Positions 38,026 through 47,252 of a stretch of 64,000 nt of DNA are shown piece after piece. Numbering within the stretch: the stretch's first letter is position 1; the number at the start of each line of letters is the position of its first letter. A model generated the notes under the pieces. That model was not told where the DNA came from, did not search any database, and was given only the letters and a program-made list of their open reading frames with translations. The translations under genes and the position numbers were made by a program. The DNA comes from Amycolatopsis thermophila (GTDB lineage: Bacteria; Actinomycetota; Actinomycetes; Mycobacteriales; Pseudonocardiaceae), in assembly GCF_030814215.1 (NCBI RefSeq), contig NZ_JAUSUT010000001.1, positions 4,030,001 through 4,094,000 of the forward strand, given 5' to 3'.

Positions 38026-38870
38026 CGACGACGCTGCCGCCGGTCGACCGGGCACCCCTGCGCCGCCGTCGCCGCCGCGCGATCGGCGTCCAGATCGCCT
38101 GCGTCCTGGTCAGCCTGTTCATGGCCGTGCCGATGATCCTGATCGGCCTCGCCGCGGTGTCCTCGCCGCGGGCGCTGCTGGAGTTCCCGAAACCGCTGGT
38201 CCCCAGCGGGTTCTCCGCCGACACGCTGCTCGCGTTCGTCCAGGCCACCGGAACCGTCCCGGCGCTGGGGAACTCGTTGCTCGCCGGCGTATACACGATG
38301 GTGCTGTCGCTGCTGGTCGGCGCGCCCGCCGGGTACGCGCTGGCGCGCCAGGTCTTCCGCGGCAACGACGCCTACCAGGTGTTCATGCTGCTCGCGCGGG
38401 CGCTGCCGATCGTCGTGCTGTCCGTGCCGCTGGCCACGATGTTCCTCCGCTTCGGGGTGTACGACACGGTGTTCTCGGTGACGCTGCTGCACACCACGCT
38501 CGCCCTGCCGACCACCGTGCTGATCAGCGCGAGCATCTTCGTGTCGGTGCCGGCCGACGTCGAGGAGGCGGCCCGGGTGTTCGGCTGCGGCCGGTTCGAA
38601 GCCGCGCGCCGGGTCGTGTTCCCGCTCGCGCTGCCCGGTCTGGCGGCGTCCTCGATCTTCACGTTCGTGTTGTCCTGGAACGAGATCCTCGGTGCGGCCG
38701 TGATCACGCTCGGGCACCGGACGTTGCCCGCCCAGGTGCTGGCCTCGCTCGGGGAGGCGCCGCAGGCCTACCGGTTCGCCGGCGGCTTCGCGCTGATCCT
38801 GCCCGCGCTGGTGTTCATCCTCGTGATGCGCCGGTACCTGGTGAACATGTGGGGGACGACGCTGCGATGA
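38022..38870 (+). CDS. carbohydrate ABC transporter permease 2 (MalG/UgpE-like)
   Basis: This 282-aa inner membrane protein has six helices and the EAA motif VEEAARVFGCGRFEAARRVVFPLALPG. The segment PAGYALARQVFRG is also typical of the MalG side. It pairs with permease 1 through overlapping stop and start codons. The ATPase gene follows after nine bases. Confidence 0.92.
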   Translation: MTTTLPPVDRAPLRRRRRRAIGVQIACVLVSLFMAVPMILIGLAAVSSPRALLEFPKPLVPSGFSADTLLAFVQATGTVPALGNSLLAGVYTMVLSLLVGAPAGYALARQVFRGNDAYQVFMLLARALPIVVLSVPLATMFLRFGVYDTVFSVTLLHTTLALPTTVLISASIFVSVPADVEEAARVFGCGRFEAARRVVFPLALPGLAASSIFTFVLSWNEILGAAVITLGHRTLPAQVLASLGEAPQAYRFAGGFALILPALVFILVMRRYLVNMWGTTLR

Positions 38871-38879
38871 GGGAGCGGA

Positions 38880-39959
38880 ATGGCTGAGGTCGTCTTGCAC
38901 GAGCTCGTGAAGACCTACCCGGGCGGCACCGCGCGTGCCACCGACGAGGTGTCGCTCGAGGTGGCCGACGGCGAGTTCATGGTCCTGCTCGGCCCGTCCG
39001 GCTGCGGCAAGACCACGCTGCTGCGGATGGTCGCCGGGCTGGAGACGCCGGACGCCGGCCAGATCGTCATCGGCGGTCGCGACGTCACCTACCTGGAACC
39101 GCGGCGGCGCAACCTGTCCATGGTCTTCCAGTCCTACGCGGTGTTCCCGAACAAGAAGGTCGCCGACAACATCGGGTTCGGCCTGCGGGTGCACGGCGTG
39201 CCGGCGGACGAGGTGCGCAAGAAGGTCGAGTGGGCCGCGGAGCTGCTGCAGCTGACGCCCTACCTGGACCGGTACCCGGCGAAGCTGTCCGGCGGGCAGC
39301 GGCAGCGCGTCGCCGTGGCGCGGGCGATCGTGATGGACGCCGACGTGCTGCTGATGGACGAGCCGCTGTCCAACCTGGACGCGCTGCTGCGGCTGTCCTT
39401 CCGCGCCGAGCTGAAGAAGCTGGTCAACGAGATCGGTGTGACCACGCTCTACGTGACGCACGACCAGGTCGAGGCGCTGTCGCTGGGGGACCGGGTCGCC
39501 GTCATGCGGGAGGGACGCATCGCGCAGTGCGGCGACCCGGTCGCCGTGTACACCGACCCGGCCGACGAGTTCGTCGGCGGGTTCCTGGGCAGCCCGCCGA
39601 TGAACTTCCTCACCGGAGCCGTCACCGAGGACGGCGAGCGGATCGACCTGGGCGGTCAGACGCTGCCGGTTCCGCGCGCGCTCGAGTCGTTCCGGGGCCG
39701 CCACCTGCGGCTCGGCATCCGGCCCGAGTCGATCTCCCTCGACCTGGACGGCGACGGCCTGCGCTGCGAGGTGCAGGTGTTCGAACCGCTCGGCTCGTCG
39801 ACGCTGCTCACCACCAGCTGTGCGGGCAGGTGCTCAAAGTGCAGGCGCCGGCGGGTTTCCGCGCCGAGCCCGGCCAGGTGCTGCGTCTGGGCCTGCCGCC
39901 GGAGCAGTGCCGGTGGTACGACCCCGACACGCAGCTCCGCTTGGAGGCGAAGTAGATGA
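38880..39959 (+). CDS. sugar ABC transporter ATP-binding protein with a frameshifted C-terminus
   Basis: The ATPase part is intact: Walker A GPSGCGKTT, signature LSGGQRQR, Walker B LLMDEPLSNLDAL, as in MalK/UgpC proteins. After FEPLGSSTLLTT (near residue 312) the frame turns into a Cys/Arg-rich tail. The other frame continues a normal TOBE-like end (LCGQVLKVQAPAGF to LRLEAK) with a stop at 39955, directly before the next ATG. One missing base near 39811-39817 explains this. As written, the protein is 359 aa and lacks a proper regulatory C-terminus. It may be a sequencing error. Confidence 0.85.
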   Translation: MAEVVLHELVKTYPGGTARATDEVSLEVADGEFMVLLGPSGCGKTTLLRMVAGLETPDAGQIVIGGRDVTYLEPRRRNLSMVFQSYAVFPNKKVADNIGFGLRVHGVPADEVRKKVEWAAELLQLTPYLDRYPAKLSGGQRQRVAVARAIVMDADVLLMDEPLSNLDALLRLSFRAELKKLVNEIGVTTLYVTHDQVEALSLGDRVAVMREGRIAQCGDPVAVYTDPADEFVGGFLGSPPMNFLTGAVTEDGERIDLGGQTLPVPRALESFRGRHLRLGIRPESISLDLDGDGLRCEVQVFEPLGSSTLLTTSCAGRCSKCRRRRVSAPSPARCCVWACRRSSAGGTTPTRSSAWRRSR

Positions 39960-41347
39960 CCGTCGACGTCACGAGTCCCCCCGACGGAGCCGCCGGCGGC
40001 AGAAGACCGGTCCGCTACGCCAGGCCCACCCTGGCGGCGCGGGCCGCCCGAGTACTGAGGGACAACGACACCGGTGCCGTGATCACCGCGGCGCCGCGGC
40101 TCTACCCGCACATGTGGAGCTGGGACGCGGCGTTCATCGCGATCGGCCTGGCCCGGCTGGACCTGCCGCGCGCCGTGGCCGAGCTGGAGACCCTCTTCCG
40201 CGCGCAGTGGCGCAACGGCATGGTGCCCCACATCGTCTTCACCGACGACGACGCGTACTTCCCGGGGCCGGACCGCTGGGGCACCGACTCGGCCGTCGAC
40301 GGCCCGCACGGCGTGCGCACCTCCGGCATCTGCCAGCCGCCGGTGCACGCGATCGCCGTGCAGCGGATGCTGGAGATCGCCCGCACCTCGTCACCCGAGG
40401 AGCGCGCGGGCGCGGAGCGGTTCGCCCGGTCGATCTGGCCCGCCCTGTACTCGTGGCACCGGTGGCTGGTCGAGTACCGCACACCGGGGCCGAGCGGGCT
40501 GATCGCGATCGTGCACGGCTGGGAGTCCGGAATGGACAACTCGCCGCGCTGGGACGTGCCCTACGCGGCGGTCGACCCCGGTGACGAGCTGCCGCCGTAC
40601 GTGCGCAAGGACGTGCGCATCGTCGGCGACGCGAGCGAGCGGCCGACCGACAAGGAGTACGACCGCTACCTGTGGCTCATCGAGGAGATGCGCCGCGCCG
40701 GCTACGACCAGAAGGAGGTCGTGCGCAGCTCGAGCTTCCTGGTCGGGGACGTGTTCATCACCGCGCTGTTCGCGGTGTCCTGCGACGTGCTGATCGAGCT
40801 GGGCACGGAGTTCGGGCAACCCGGTTCGCGGCTGGCCGACCTGGCGGAGTGGGCGGCGCGGGCTCGTGACGCCGTCGCCGGCAGCTGCCATTCGGTCTCC
40901 GGCATGGCCCGGGACCGCGACCTGCGGGCCAACCGCTGGCTGGACACCCAGACCATCGCCGGGTTCTCGCCGCTGCTGTGCGGGGGAGCGCCGGACGAGG
41001 TGCAGATGCGGCTGTTGTCGCTGCTGGACAGCGACCGCTGGTGCGGCCACCCCGGCCTGCTCGCGCCCGTGCCGCCGTCGGTGTCGCCGATGCGTCCCGG
41101 CTTCAACCCGCGCCAGTACTGGCGAGGTCCGCAGTGGCCGGTGGTCAACTGGCTGTTCGGGTGGGCCTTCGCACGCCGCGGCTGGCACGAACGCGCCCGC
41201 AAGCTGCGGGAGGCCGGGTTGCGGCTGACCGACGACGGCGCGTTCGGCGAGTACTACGAACCCTTCACCGGCGAGCCACTGGGCAGCACCGACCAGAGCT
41301 GGACCGCGGCCGTCGTACTGGACTGGCTCTGCACCGACGCCGACTGA
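39956..41347 (+). CDS. GH63-like mannosylglycerate/glucosylglycerate hydrolase (MGH1/GgH type)
   Basis: This 463-aa (alpha/alpha)6-barrel hydrolase has YPHMWSWDAAFIAIG, GWESGMDNSPRWD (probable catalytic Asp) and, near the end, FGEYYEPFTGEPLGSTDQSWT. These blocks and the length match bacterial MGH1 and the mycobacterial glucosylglycerate hydrolase of family GH63. No signal peptide is seen, so the substrate is hydrolysed after import by the adjoining ABC system. The compatible solutes glucosylglycerate or mannosylglycerate are the likely substrates; another short alpha-glucoside is possible. Confidence 0.82.
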   Translation: MTVDVTSPPDGAAGGRRPVRYARPTLAARAARVLRDNDTGAVITAAPRLYPHMWSWDAAFIAIGLARLDLPRAVAELETLFRAQWRNGMVPHIVFTDDDAYFPGPDRWGTDSAVDGPHGVRTSGICQPPVHAIAVQRMLEIARTSSPEERAGAERFARSIWPALYSWHRWLVEYRTPGPSGLIAIVHGWESGMDNSPRWDVPYAAVDPGDELPPYVRKDVRIVGDASERPTDKEYDRYLWLIEEMRRAGYDQKEVVRSSSFLVGDVFITALFAVSCDVLIELGTEFGQPGSRLADLAEWAARARDAVAGSCHSVSGMARDRDLRANRWLDTQTIAGFSPLLCGGAPDEVQMRLLSLLDSDRWCGHPGLLAPVPPSVSPMRPGFNPRQYWRGPQWPVVNWLFGWAFARRGWHERARKLREAGLRLTDDGAFGEYYEPFTGEPLGSTDQSWTAAVVLDWLCTDAD

Positions 41348-41388
41348 GGACGCTCGCGTCCGGTGGCGGGAGCCCGGCGGACGACAAA

Positions 41389-41418
41389 GGGGGCGTGGCG
41401 ATCGCTCGCCACGCCCCC
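41389..41418. terminator. bidirectional 13-bp hairpin terminator
   Basis: GGGGGCGTGGCGA (41389-41401) pairs perfectly with TCGCCACGCCCCC (41406-41418) around TCGC. It lies between the convergent hydrolase and gluD genes. Confidence 0.8.
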
Positions 41419-41436
41419 TGCTCGTCGGCCCCCGGA

Positions 41437-42297
41437 TCAGGCCACGCCGACCATGTCCTCCGTCGGCTGCGGTCGTTCCGTTTCCACGTGCTTCTTGCTG
41501 CGCCGCTGGCGGCGTTCGAGGTAGTTCGCCAGGGCCGTGAGCAGCAGGCACAACGCGATGTAGATCGCGGCGACCACGATCGTCGACGGCACGATCGGCC
41601 GTCCGAACGCGCCCTGCGACCCGATGTAGCGCGCGTAGTACAGCAGCTCGGGGTAGGTCACCAGGAAGCCCAGCGCGGTGTCCTTGAGCAGCACCACGAG
41701 CTGGCTGATGATCGTCGGCAGCATCGACCGGATCGCCTGCGGGATCAGGACCAGCGTCATCACCTGGGTTTTGCCCATGCCCAGCGCGTAGGCCGCCTCG
41801 CTCTGGCCCTTCGGCAGCGCCTGGATGCCGGCGCGGAACACCTCCGCGAGCACCGACCCGTTGTACAGGGTCAGGCCCAGCACCACCGCGGCGAACGGCG
41901 GCAGGGAGATCCCGAGCGCCGGCCCGCCGTAGTAGAACAGGAACATCAGGATCAGCAGCGGGATGGCGCGGAAGAACTCGACCACGAACGTCGAGATGCC
42001 GCGCAGCCACGCGTGATCGGACAACCGCCCGGCGGCGAAGATCGCACCGAAGACCAGCGCGAGCACGGCGCCGAGCGCGAACGCCTCCAGCGTCGCCACC
42101 ACCGCGTTCCCCAGGTCGCGCTGGACCTGCGCGAACTGCAGCCACTCCCACTTGCGCGCGGTGAACTGCCCGCTGTCGATGAAGCGGTAGACGATGTAGG
42201 CCAGCACCGCGGCCACGGCCAGGATGCCGAGGCCGGCCAGCACGCGGTGGCGCGCCCGCGCCTTCGGGCCGGGGATGTCGAACAGGACGTTGCTCAT
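41437..42297 (-). CDS. gluD: glutamate ABC transporter permease GluD
   Basis: This 286-aa polar amino acid permease of the HisMQ type has a long N-terminal segment with one helix followed by the core. The conserved loop EAAYALGMGKTQVMTLVLIPQAIRSMLP carries the EAA motif. The start overlaps the gluC stop (ATGA). Gene order A-B-C-D equals the C. glutamicum glutamate uptake system. Its C-terminal tail is cytoplasmic and charged. Confidence 0.92.
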   Translation of the reverse strand: MSNVLFDIPGPKARARHRVLAGLGILAVAAVLAYIVYRFIDSGQFTARKWEWLQFAQVQRDLGNAVVATLEAFALGAVLALVFGAIFAAGRLSDHAWLRGISTFVVEFFRAIPLLILMFLFYYGGPALGISLPPFAAVVLGLTLYNGSVLAEVFRAGIQALPKGQSEAAYALGMGKTQVMTLVLIPQAIRSMLPTIISQLVVLLKDTALGFLVTYPELLYYARYIGSQGAFGRPIVPSTIVVAAIYIALCLLLTALANYLERRQRRSKKHVETERPQPTEDMVGVA

Positions 42298-42941
42298 CGC
42301 GCCACGCTCCAGCGCTTCTCGAGGGCCCGCTGGATCAGCGACAGCACCGCGACCAGGATGATGAAGCCCAGCGCGACCCACAGCAGGCCGATCAGCTGGT
42401 TGTCACCGCGCTCGGACAGGTACTGCCGGATCGCGCCGGCCTCGGCGACCGAGAACCCGGCGGCGATGGTGGTGTTCTTCAGCAGCGCGATGAGCATGCT
42501 CATCAGCGGCGGCACCACCGACCGGATCGCCTGCGGCAGCACGATCTGGCCGAGGATCTGGGTGAAGGTGAGACCCAGCGCCCGGGCGGCCTCGGCCTGC
42601 CCGACGGGCACCGTGTTGATGCCCGACCGCACCACCTCGCAGATGAACGCCGACGTGTACAGCGTCAGCGACACCACGGCGGCGGTGAAGTAGGAGAGCT
42701 CGAGGATGTCGAGCAGCGGATAGGCGAACACCAGGAACACGAAGATCAGCGTCAGCGGCGTGTTCCGCAGCAACGTCACGTAGGTGGCGCCGACCGCCCG
42801 GAACACCGGCACCGGGCTGACCCGCAGGCCGGCCAGGAACGTGCCGAAGATCAGGCTCGCCACTCCCGAGATCAGGAACAGCTTGATCGTGGTCCAGAAG
42901 AACGGACCGTAGAGGTCCAGGTTGTCGAGCAGGACGTCCAT
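42294..42941 (-). CDS. gluC: glutamate ABC transporter permease GluC
   Basis: This 215-aa HisMQ-type permease has five membrane helices and the EAA loop EAARALGLTFTQILGQIVLPQAIRS. It forms the membrane channel with GluD, fed by the lipoprotein GluB and powered by GluA. An 89-base gap with a strong hairpin separates it from gluB. Confidence 0.92.
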   Translation of the reverse strand: MDVLLDNLDLYGPFFWTTIKLFLISGVASLIFGTFLAGLRVSPVPVFRAVGATYVTLLRNTPLTLIFVFLVFAYPLLDILELSYFTAAVVSLTLYTSAFICEVVRSGINTVPVGQAEAARALGLTFTQILGQIVLPQAIRSVVPPLMSMLIALLKNTTIAAGFSVAEAGAIRQYLSERGDNQLIGLLWVALGFIILVAVLSLIQRALEKRWSVAR

Positions 42942-42985
42942 CGGGCCTTCCCCGCCGCGGTTGTGTGAGGAACGAGTGGAAAGGG

Positions 42986-43022
42986 TGTGGCCGGTGAACG
43001 CGGAGCGCGCTCACCGGCCACA
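42986..43022 (-). promoter_or_regulatory. 12-bp intercistronic hairpin between gluB and gluC
   Basis: TGTGGCCGGTGA (42986-42997) pairs perfectly with TCACCGGCCACA (43011-43022). Hairpins in this place usually stabilise the mRNA of the binding protein or cut transcription of the permeases, giving an excess of binding protein. That role is inferred. Confidence 0.6.
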
Positions 43023-43030
43023 GAGGAGGA

Positions 43031-43942
43031 TCAGTAGCGCTGGATGGTGGGCGGCTGCGCCGAGGAACCCGACTTGCCCAGCGTGGCGTCGTAGATCTTC
43101 TGCCATGTGCCGTTGTCGATCGCGGCCTGCAGCAGGTCGTCGATCTTGGCGCGCAGGGCGGCGTCGTCGTGGTTCAGGCCGATGCCGTAGGGCTCCTGCG
43201 AGAACGTCTTGCCGACGACCTTCAGGGTGTCCGGCTCCTGCGCGGCGAAGCCCTTGAGGATCGCGTCGTCGGTGGTGACGGCGTCGACCTCCTTGGTGCC
43301 CAGCTTCTCGACGCACTGCGAGTACTTCTGGAACTCGACGATGTTCTGCGGCTCGGTCAGCTGCTGGTCGCGGACGCGCTGGATCGGCGTGGACCCGGTC
43401 ACCGAGCAGACCTTCTTGCCCTTCAGGGTCTCCGGGCCGGTGATCGACTTGTCGTCGGCGCGCACCAGCAGGTCCTGCCCGGCCATGAAGTACGGGCCGG
43501 CGAAGGACACCTGGGTCTTGCGCTTGTCGGTGATGGTGTAGGTACCGACGTAGTAGTCGACGTTGCCGTTGGTGATCGCGGCCTCACGCGCGGCCGAGTC
43601 GACCGTGGTGAAGGTGATCTTGCTTTCGTCGAAGCCGAGGCCCGCGGCGACCATCTTGGCGATCTCGACGTCGAAGCCCTCGAACTTGCCGGTGGTCGGG
43701 TTCTTCAGACCCAGACCGGGCTGGTCGTCCTTGACGCCGATGGTGAGCTTGCCTGCGGCCTTGATCCTGTCGAAGGTGGGCGAGCCCGCGACCGTGACGT
43801 TCTGGGCCACCGTGTAGGTCGGCAGCGCGGCGGCGTTGTTGCCGCCCGCCCCGCCGGTGTCCGTGGGCGAGCCCTCCTTGCCGCAGGCGGTCAGCGTCAG
43901 CGCGCCGACGAGCAGCCCCGCTGCCAGGGTGCGGATCTTCAT
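43031..43942 (-). CDS. gluB: glutamate-binding lipoprotein GluB
   Basis: This 303-aa solute-binding protein of family 3 has a lipoprotein signal peptide with lipobox LTAC, so Cys20 is lipidated and the protein sits on the outer face of the membrane. The segments KLTIGVKDDQPGLGLKNP, GFDVEIAKMVA and VDYYVGTYTITDKR define the amino acid-binding fold. It is encoded between gluA and gluC. Confidence 0.93.
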   Translation of the reverse strand: MKIRTLAAGLLVGALTLTACGKEGSPTDTGGAGGNNAAALPTYTVAQNVTVAGSPTFDRIKAAGKLTIGVKDDQPGLGLKNPTTGKFEGFDVEIAKMVAAGLGFDESKITFTTVDSAAREAAITNGNVDYYVGTYTITDKRKTQVSFAGPYFMAGQDLLVRADDKSITGPETLKGKKVCSVTGSTPIQRVRDQQLTEPQNIVEFQKYSQCVEKLGTKEVDAVTTDDAILKGFAAQEPDTLKVVGKTFSQEPYGIGLNHDDAALRAKIDDLLQAAIDNGTWQKIYDATLGKSGSSAQPPTIQRY

Positions 43943-43999
43943 CTGGATTCCTGTTCTCCCGGGGTCGGGCGACGCCGGTCCGGCGCCGCGGGAACTGAA

Positions 44000-44755
44000 C
44001 TAGTGCGTCAGGATCTTGCCGAGGAAGTCCTTCGCGCGGTCCGACTTCGGCTTGGTGAAGAAGTCGTCCGGAGTCGCGTCCTCGACGATCTCCCCGTCGG
44101 ACATGAACACCACGCGGTTCGCCGCGCGCCGGGCGAAGCCCATCTCGTGCGTGACCACGAGCATCGTCATGCCCTCCTTGGCCAGCCCGGTCATCGTGTC
44201 CAGCACCTCCTGGACCATTTCCGGGTCCAGCGCCGAGGTGGGCTCGTCGAACAGCATCACCTTCGGCTTCATCGCCAGCGCTCGCGCGATCGCCGCGCGC
44301 TGCTGCTGACCACCCGACAGCTGCGCCGGGTACTTCTGCGACTGGTTGGCGATGCCGACCCGGTCCAGCAGCTCCATCGCCATCTTGCGCGCCTCGGCCT
44401 GGCCGACCTTGCGGACCTTGACCGGCGCGAGCATCACGTTCTCGACGATCGTCTTGTGCGCGAACAGGTTGAACGACTGGAACACCATGCCGACCTCGGC
44501 GCGCAGGGCGGCCAGCGCCTTGCCCTCGGCGGGCAGCGGCTGCCCGTCGACCGAGATCTCGCCGGAGTTGATCGGCTCCAGGCGGTTGATCGCGCGGCAC
44601 AGGGTGGACTTGCCGGAACCGGACGGTCCGAGCACCACCACGACCTGGCCCTTGGGCACCTCGAGGTTGATGTCCTTGAGCACGTGCAGGTCGCCGAAGA
44701 ACTTGTTCACGCCCGCAGCCCTGATCATCGGTGGTGCTGACGTAGCTGTGGTCAT
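44000..44755 (-). CDS. gluA: glutamate ABC transporter ATP-binding protein GluA
   Basis: This 251-aa ATPase of the polar amino acid group has Walker [10 protein letters not shown], signature LSGGQQQR and Walker [15 protein letters not shown], plus the typical [13 protein letters not shown]. The ATG with GGAGGGCAG just upstream was chosen; a 30-residue extension of the frame lacks conservation. It is the first gene of gluABCD. Confidence 0.93.
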   Translation of the reverse strand: MTTATSAPPMIRAAGVNKFFGDLHVLKDINLEVPKGQVVVVLGPSGSGKSTLCRAINRLEPINSGEISVDGQPLPAEGKALAALRAEVGMVFQSFNLFAHKTIVENVMLAPVKVRKVGQAEARKMAMELLDRVGIANQSQKYPAQLSGGQQQRAAIARALAMKPKVMLFDEPTSALDPEMVQEVLDTMTGLAKEGMTMLVVTHEMGFARRAANRVVFMSDGEIVEDATPDDFFTKPKSDRAKDFLGKILTH

Positions 44756-44985
44756 CTGCCCTCCATTGCCCGGCTCACTCGGCGATCTAACACCGAGACG
44801 CGGCCCCGCGCCCGCAAATCGAATCAAACGCAACCCAGGTGTCATCCGTTCTGCCCGATTCCGACATACGGTGAGCCCGGGTGCCGGTAACTGTAGTCAG
44901 GCCGACTGCCCAGCTCGGACGGGGTCGGTTAGCACGAAAGGGGCATACCCCTGCGCTCGGCGTTGTCACGGTCGATACTCGGGTC

Positions 44986-45228
44986 GTGACCGCACGCAAC
45001 CTTCGCACTCTGGCCGCCGGGCTGGTGCTGGCCGCCGGTCTGGGGACGCTGGCCGCCCCGGCGCAGGCCGCCCCCGCCGACGGGGTGAGCCTCAAGGCCG
45101 GCCCCTATCCCACGCAGGCGGACTGCCAGGCGGTCCTGCCGTCCTGGCCCGGCCACGTCTGCACGTTCATCCCCGATCTCCTGCCGGGGCCGATCCCCGA
45201 GGGCTGGTACGTCGCGCTCGAGACCTGA
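44986..45228 (+). CDS. small secreted protein of unknown function
   Basis: This 80-aa protein from a GTG start has a clear Sec signal peptide: basic NLR, a hydrophobic stretch of about 18 residues, and a cleavage site after AQA. The mature part of about 52 residues has two cysteines (QADCQAV and GHVCTF) that could form a disulfide, and ends GWYVALET. It is divergent from gluA. No family was recognised. Confidence 0.65.
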   Translation: MTARNLRTLAAGLVLAAGLGTLAAPAQAAPADGVSLKAGPYPTQADCQAVLPSWPGHVCTFIPDLLPGPIPEGWYVALET

Positions 45229-45306
45229 CGCGCGCGAAAGCGGGCAACCCGCGGGAGTTACGCTGGGAGCCGTCATGGCTTGTCCTACCAGCGAACACGG
45301 TGCCCG

Positions 45307-46791
45307 ATGAACGGTGGCAAAAAGTACCAGATCCGCACGTTCGGGTGCCAGATGAACGTGCACGACTCCGAGCGGCTCGCGGGGCAGCTGGAGGAGGCGG
45401 GTTACGTCCCGGCGGGCGCGTCCGACGCGCCCGATCTCGTCGTGTTCAACACGTGCGCGGTGCGGGAGAACGCCGACAACAAGCTCTACGGGACCCTCGG
45501 GCACCTGCGCCCGGCCAAGGACGCCAACCCCGGCATGCAGATCGCGGTCGGCGGCTGCCTGGCCCAGAAGGACCGCGGCGAGATCGTCAAGCGCGCCCCG
45601 TGGGTCGACGTCGTGTTCGGCACGCACAACATCGGGTCGCTGCCGGTGCTGCTGGAGCGCGCGCGGCACAACGCCGAGGCCGAGGTGGAGATCCTCGAGT
45701 CGCTCGAGACGTTCCCCTCGACGCTGCCCGCCCGGCGCGAGTCGGCCTACTCGGGCTGGGTCTCGATCTCGGTCGGCTGCAACAACACCTGCACCTTCTG
45801 CATCGTGCCGTCGCTGCGCGGCAAGGAACGCGACCGGCGGCCCGGCGAGATCCTGGCCGAGGTCGAGGCGCTCGTCGCCGAGGGCGTGCTGGAAGTGACG
45901 CTGCTGGGGCAGAACGTCAACTCCTACGGCGTCGAGTTCGGCGAGCGGGACGCGTTCTCGAAGCTGCTGCGCGCGTGCGGGGCGATCGACGGGCTGGAGC
46001 GGGTCCGGTTCACCTCGCCGCACCCGGCCGCGTTCACCGACGACGTCATCGACGCGATGGCCGAAACGCCCAACGTGTGCCCGCAGCTGCACATGCCGCT
46101 GCAGTCCGGTTCCGACCGGGTGCTGCGCGAGATGCGGCGTTCCTACCGGTCCACCCGGTTCCTGTCCATTCTGGACAAGGTGCGGGCCCGGATCCCGGAC
46201 GCGGCGATCACCACCGACATCATCGTCGGGTTCCCCGGCGAGACCGAAGAGGACTTCCAGGCCACGCTCGACGTGGTGCGCGAGGCGCGGTTCTCCAGCG
46301 CGTTCACCTTCCAGTACTCCAAGCGGCCCGGCACGCCGGCCGCCGAGCTGCCGGACCAGCTGCCCAAGCAGGTCGTGCAGGAGCGCTACGACCGGCTGGT
46401 CGAGCTGGTCAACGAGATCGCCTGGGACGAGAACCGCAAGCTGGTCGGCCGGAAGGTCGAGCTGCTGGTCGCCGAGGGCGAGGGCCGCAAGGACGCCGAG
46501 ACGCGGCGGATGAGCGGCCGGGCCCGTGACGGCAGGCTGGTGCATTTCACGCCCACCGGGCCGGCCGTCGACGGATCGGTGCGGCCGGGTGACGTCGTCG
46601 AAACGGTGGTCACCTACGGCGCGCCGCACCACCTGGTCGCCGACGGTGACCTGCTCACGCACCGGCGCACGCGCGCCGGGGACAACGTGGAGGCGGGCCG
46701 CCGGCCCAAGACCGACGGGGTCAGCCTCGGGCTGCCCTCCTTCGGCCGTCCGGCGCCCCAGCCGGTGACGACGGGCGGGTGCGGACTGTGA
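45307..46791 (+). CDS. miaB: tRNA-2-methylthio-N6-dimethylallyladenosine synthase
   Basis: This 494-aa radical SAM methylthiotransferase acts on i6A37 of tRNAs after MiaA. The N-terminal UPF0004 domain holds [15 protein letters not shown] and GGCLAQ. The radical SAM cluster motif is CNNTCTFC, and a TRAM domain ends the conserved part near residue 445. The start is uncertain: ATG at 45307 directly precedes [16 protein letters not shown] at 45280 is an alternative. A 45-residue Pro/Gly-rich tail is added. It overlaps the next gene by GTGA. Confidence 0.94.
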   Translation: MNGGKKYQIRTFGCQMNVHDSERLAGQLEEAGYVPAGASDAPDLVVFNTCAVRENADNKLYGTLGHLRPAKDANPGMQIAVGGCLAQKDRGEIVKRAPWVDVVFGTHNIGSLPVLLERARHNAEAEVEILESLETFPSTLPARRESAYSGWVSISVGCNNTCTFCIVPSLRGKERDRRPGEILAEVEALVAEGVLEVTLLGQNVNSYGVEFGERDAFSKLLRACGAIDGLERVRFTSPHPAAFTDDVIDAMAETPNVCPQLHMPLQSGSDRVLREMRRSYRSTRFLSILDKVRARIPDAAITTDIIVGFPGETEEDFQATLDVVREARFSSAFTFQYSKRPGTPAAELPDQLPKQVVQERYDRLVELVNEIAWDENRKLVGRKVELLVAEGEGRKDAETRRMSGRARDGRLVHFTPTGPAVDGSVRPGDVVETVVTYGAPHHLVADGDLLTHRRTRAGDNVEAGRRPKTDGVSLGLPSFGRPAPQPVTTGGCGL

Positions 46792-47252
46792 GCGACAGCG
46801 ACTACGACCGGGAGCTGGCCGAGGACGTCGACCAGGTCGTGACCAAGGCGTCGCGGACGGTCGAACTGGGCCGCCGCGGGTTCGTCATCGCGGTGCTGGT
46901 GTTCGTCCTGCTGGTCGGGCAGCTGCTGCCGTGGGTCGGCGACCACGTCGGCTGGCAGGTGCTGCTCGGGCAGGGCGGCGGCATCCCCCAGCTGTTCGCC
47001 ACCACCTCGACGGTCATCGGCGTGCTGGCCTCGGCGCTGACGCTGATGACGCGGCGCTGGTGGCTGTCCTGGGTGTGTGCGATGGGCGGCTGGTTCGCCT
47101 CGGTCGACGGGCTGCTGGCGATCTGGTCGCAGCAGTCATCGGTGGCCAACGGTGCGGCCGGCCGCGGGCCGGGCATCGGCATGGTGCTCGCCCTGATCGC
47201 CATGATCCTGCTGGCCGCCCAGTGGATGCGCACCGCCTGGTCCCGCACCTGA
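46788..47252 (+). CDS. Rv2732c-like membrane protein
   Basis: This 154-aa protein has four predicted membrane helices after a charged N-terminus ([17 protein letters not shown]). Size and location directly behind miaB fit the conserved mycobacterial membrane protein Rv2732c. Translation is probably coupled to miaB. Its last 117 bases overlap the 3' end of the convergent LysR gene. The function is unknown. Confidence 0.8.
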   Translation: MSDSDYDRELAEDVDQVVTKASRTVELGRRGFVIAVLVFVLLVGQLLPWVGDHVGWQVLLGQGGGIPQLFATTSTVIGVLASALTLMTRRWWLSWVCAMGGWFASVDGLLAIWSQQSSVANGAAGRGPGIGMVLALIAMILLAAQWMRTAWSRT

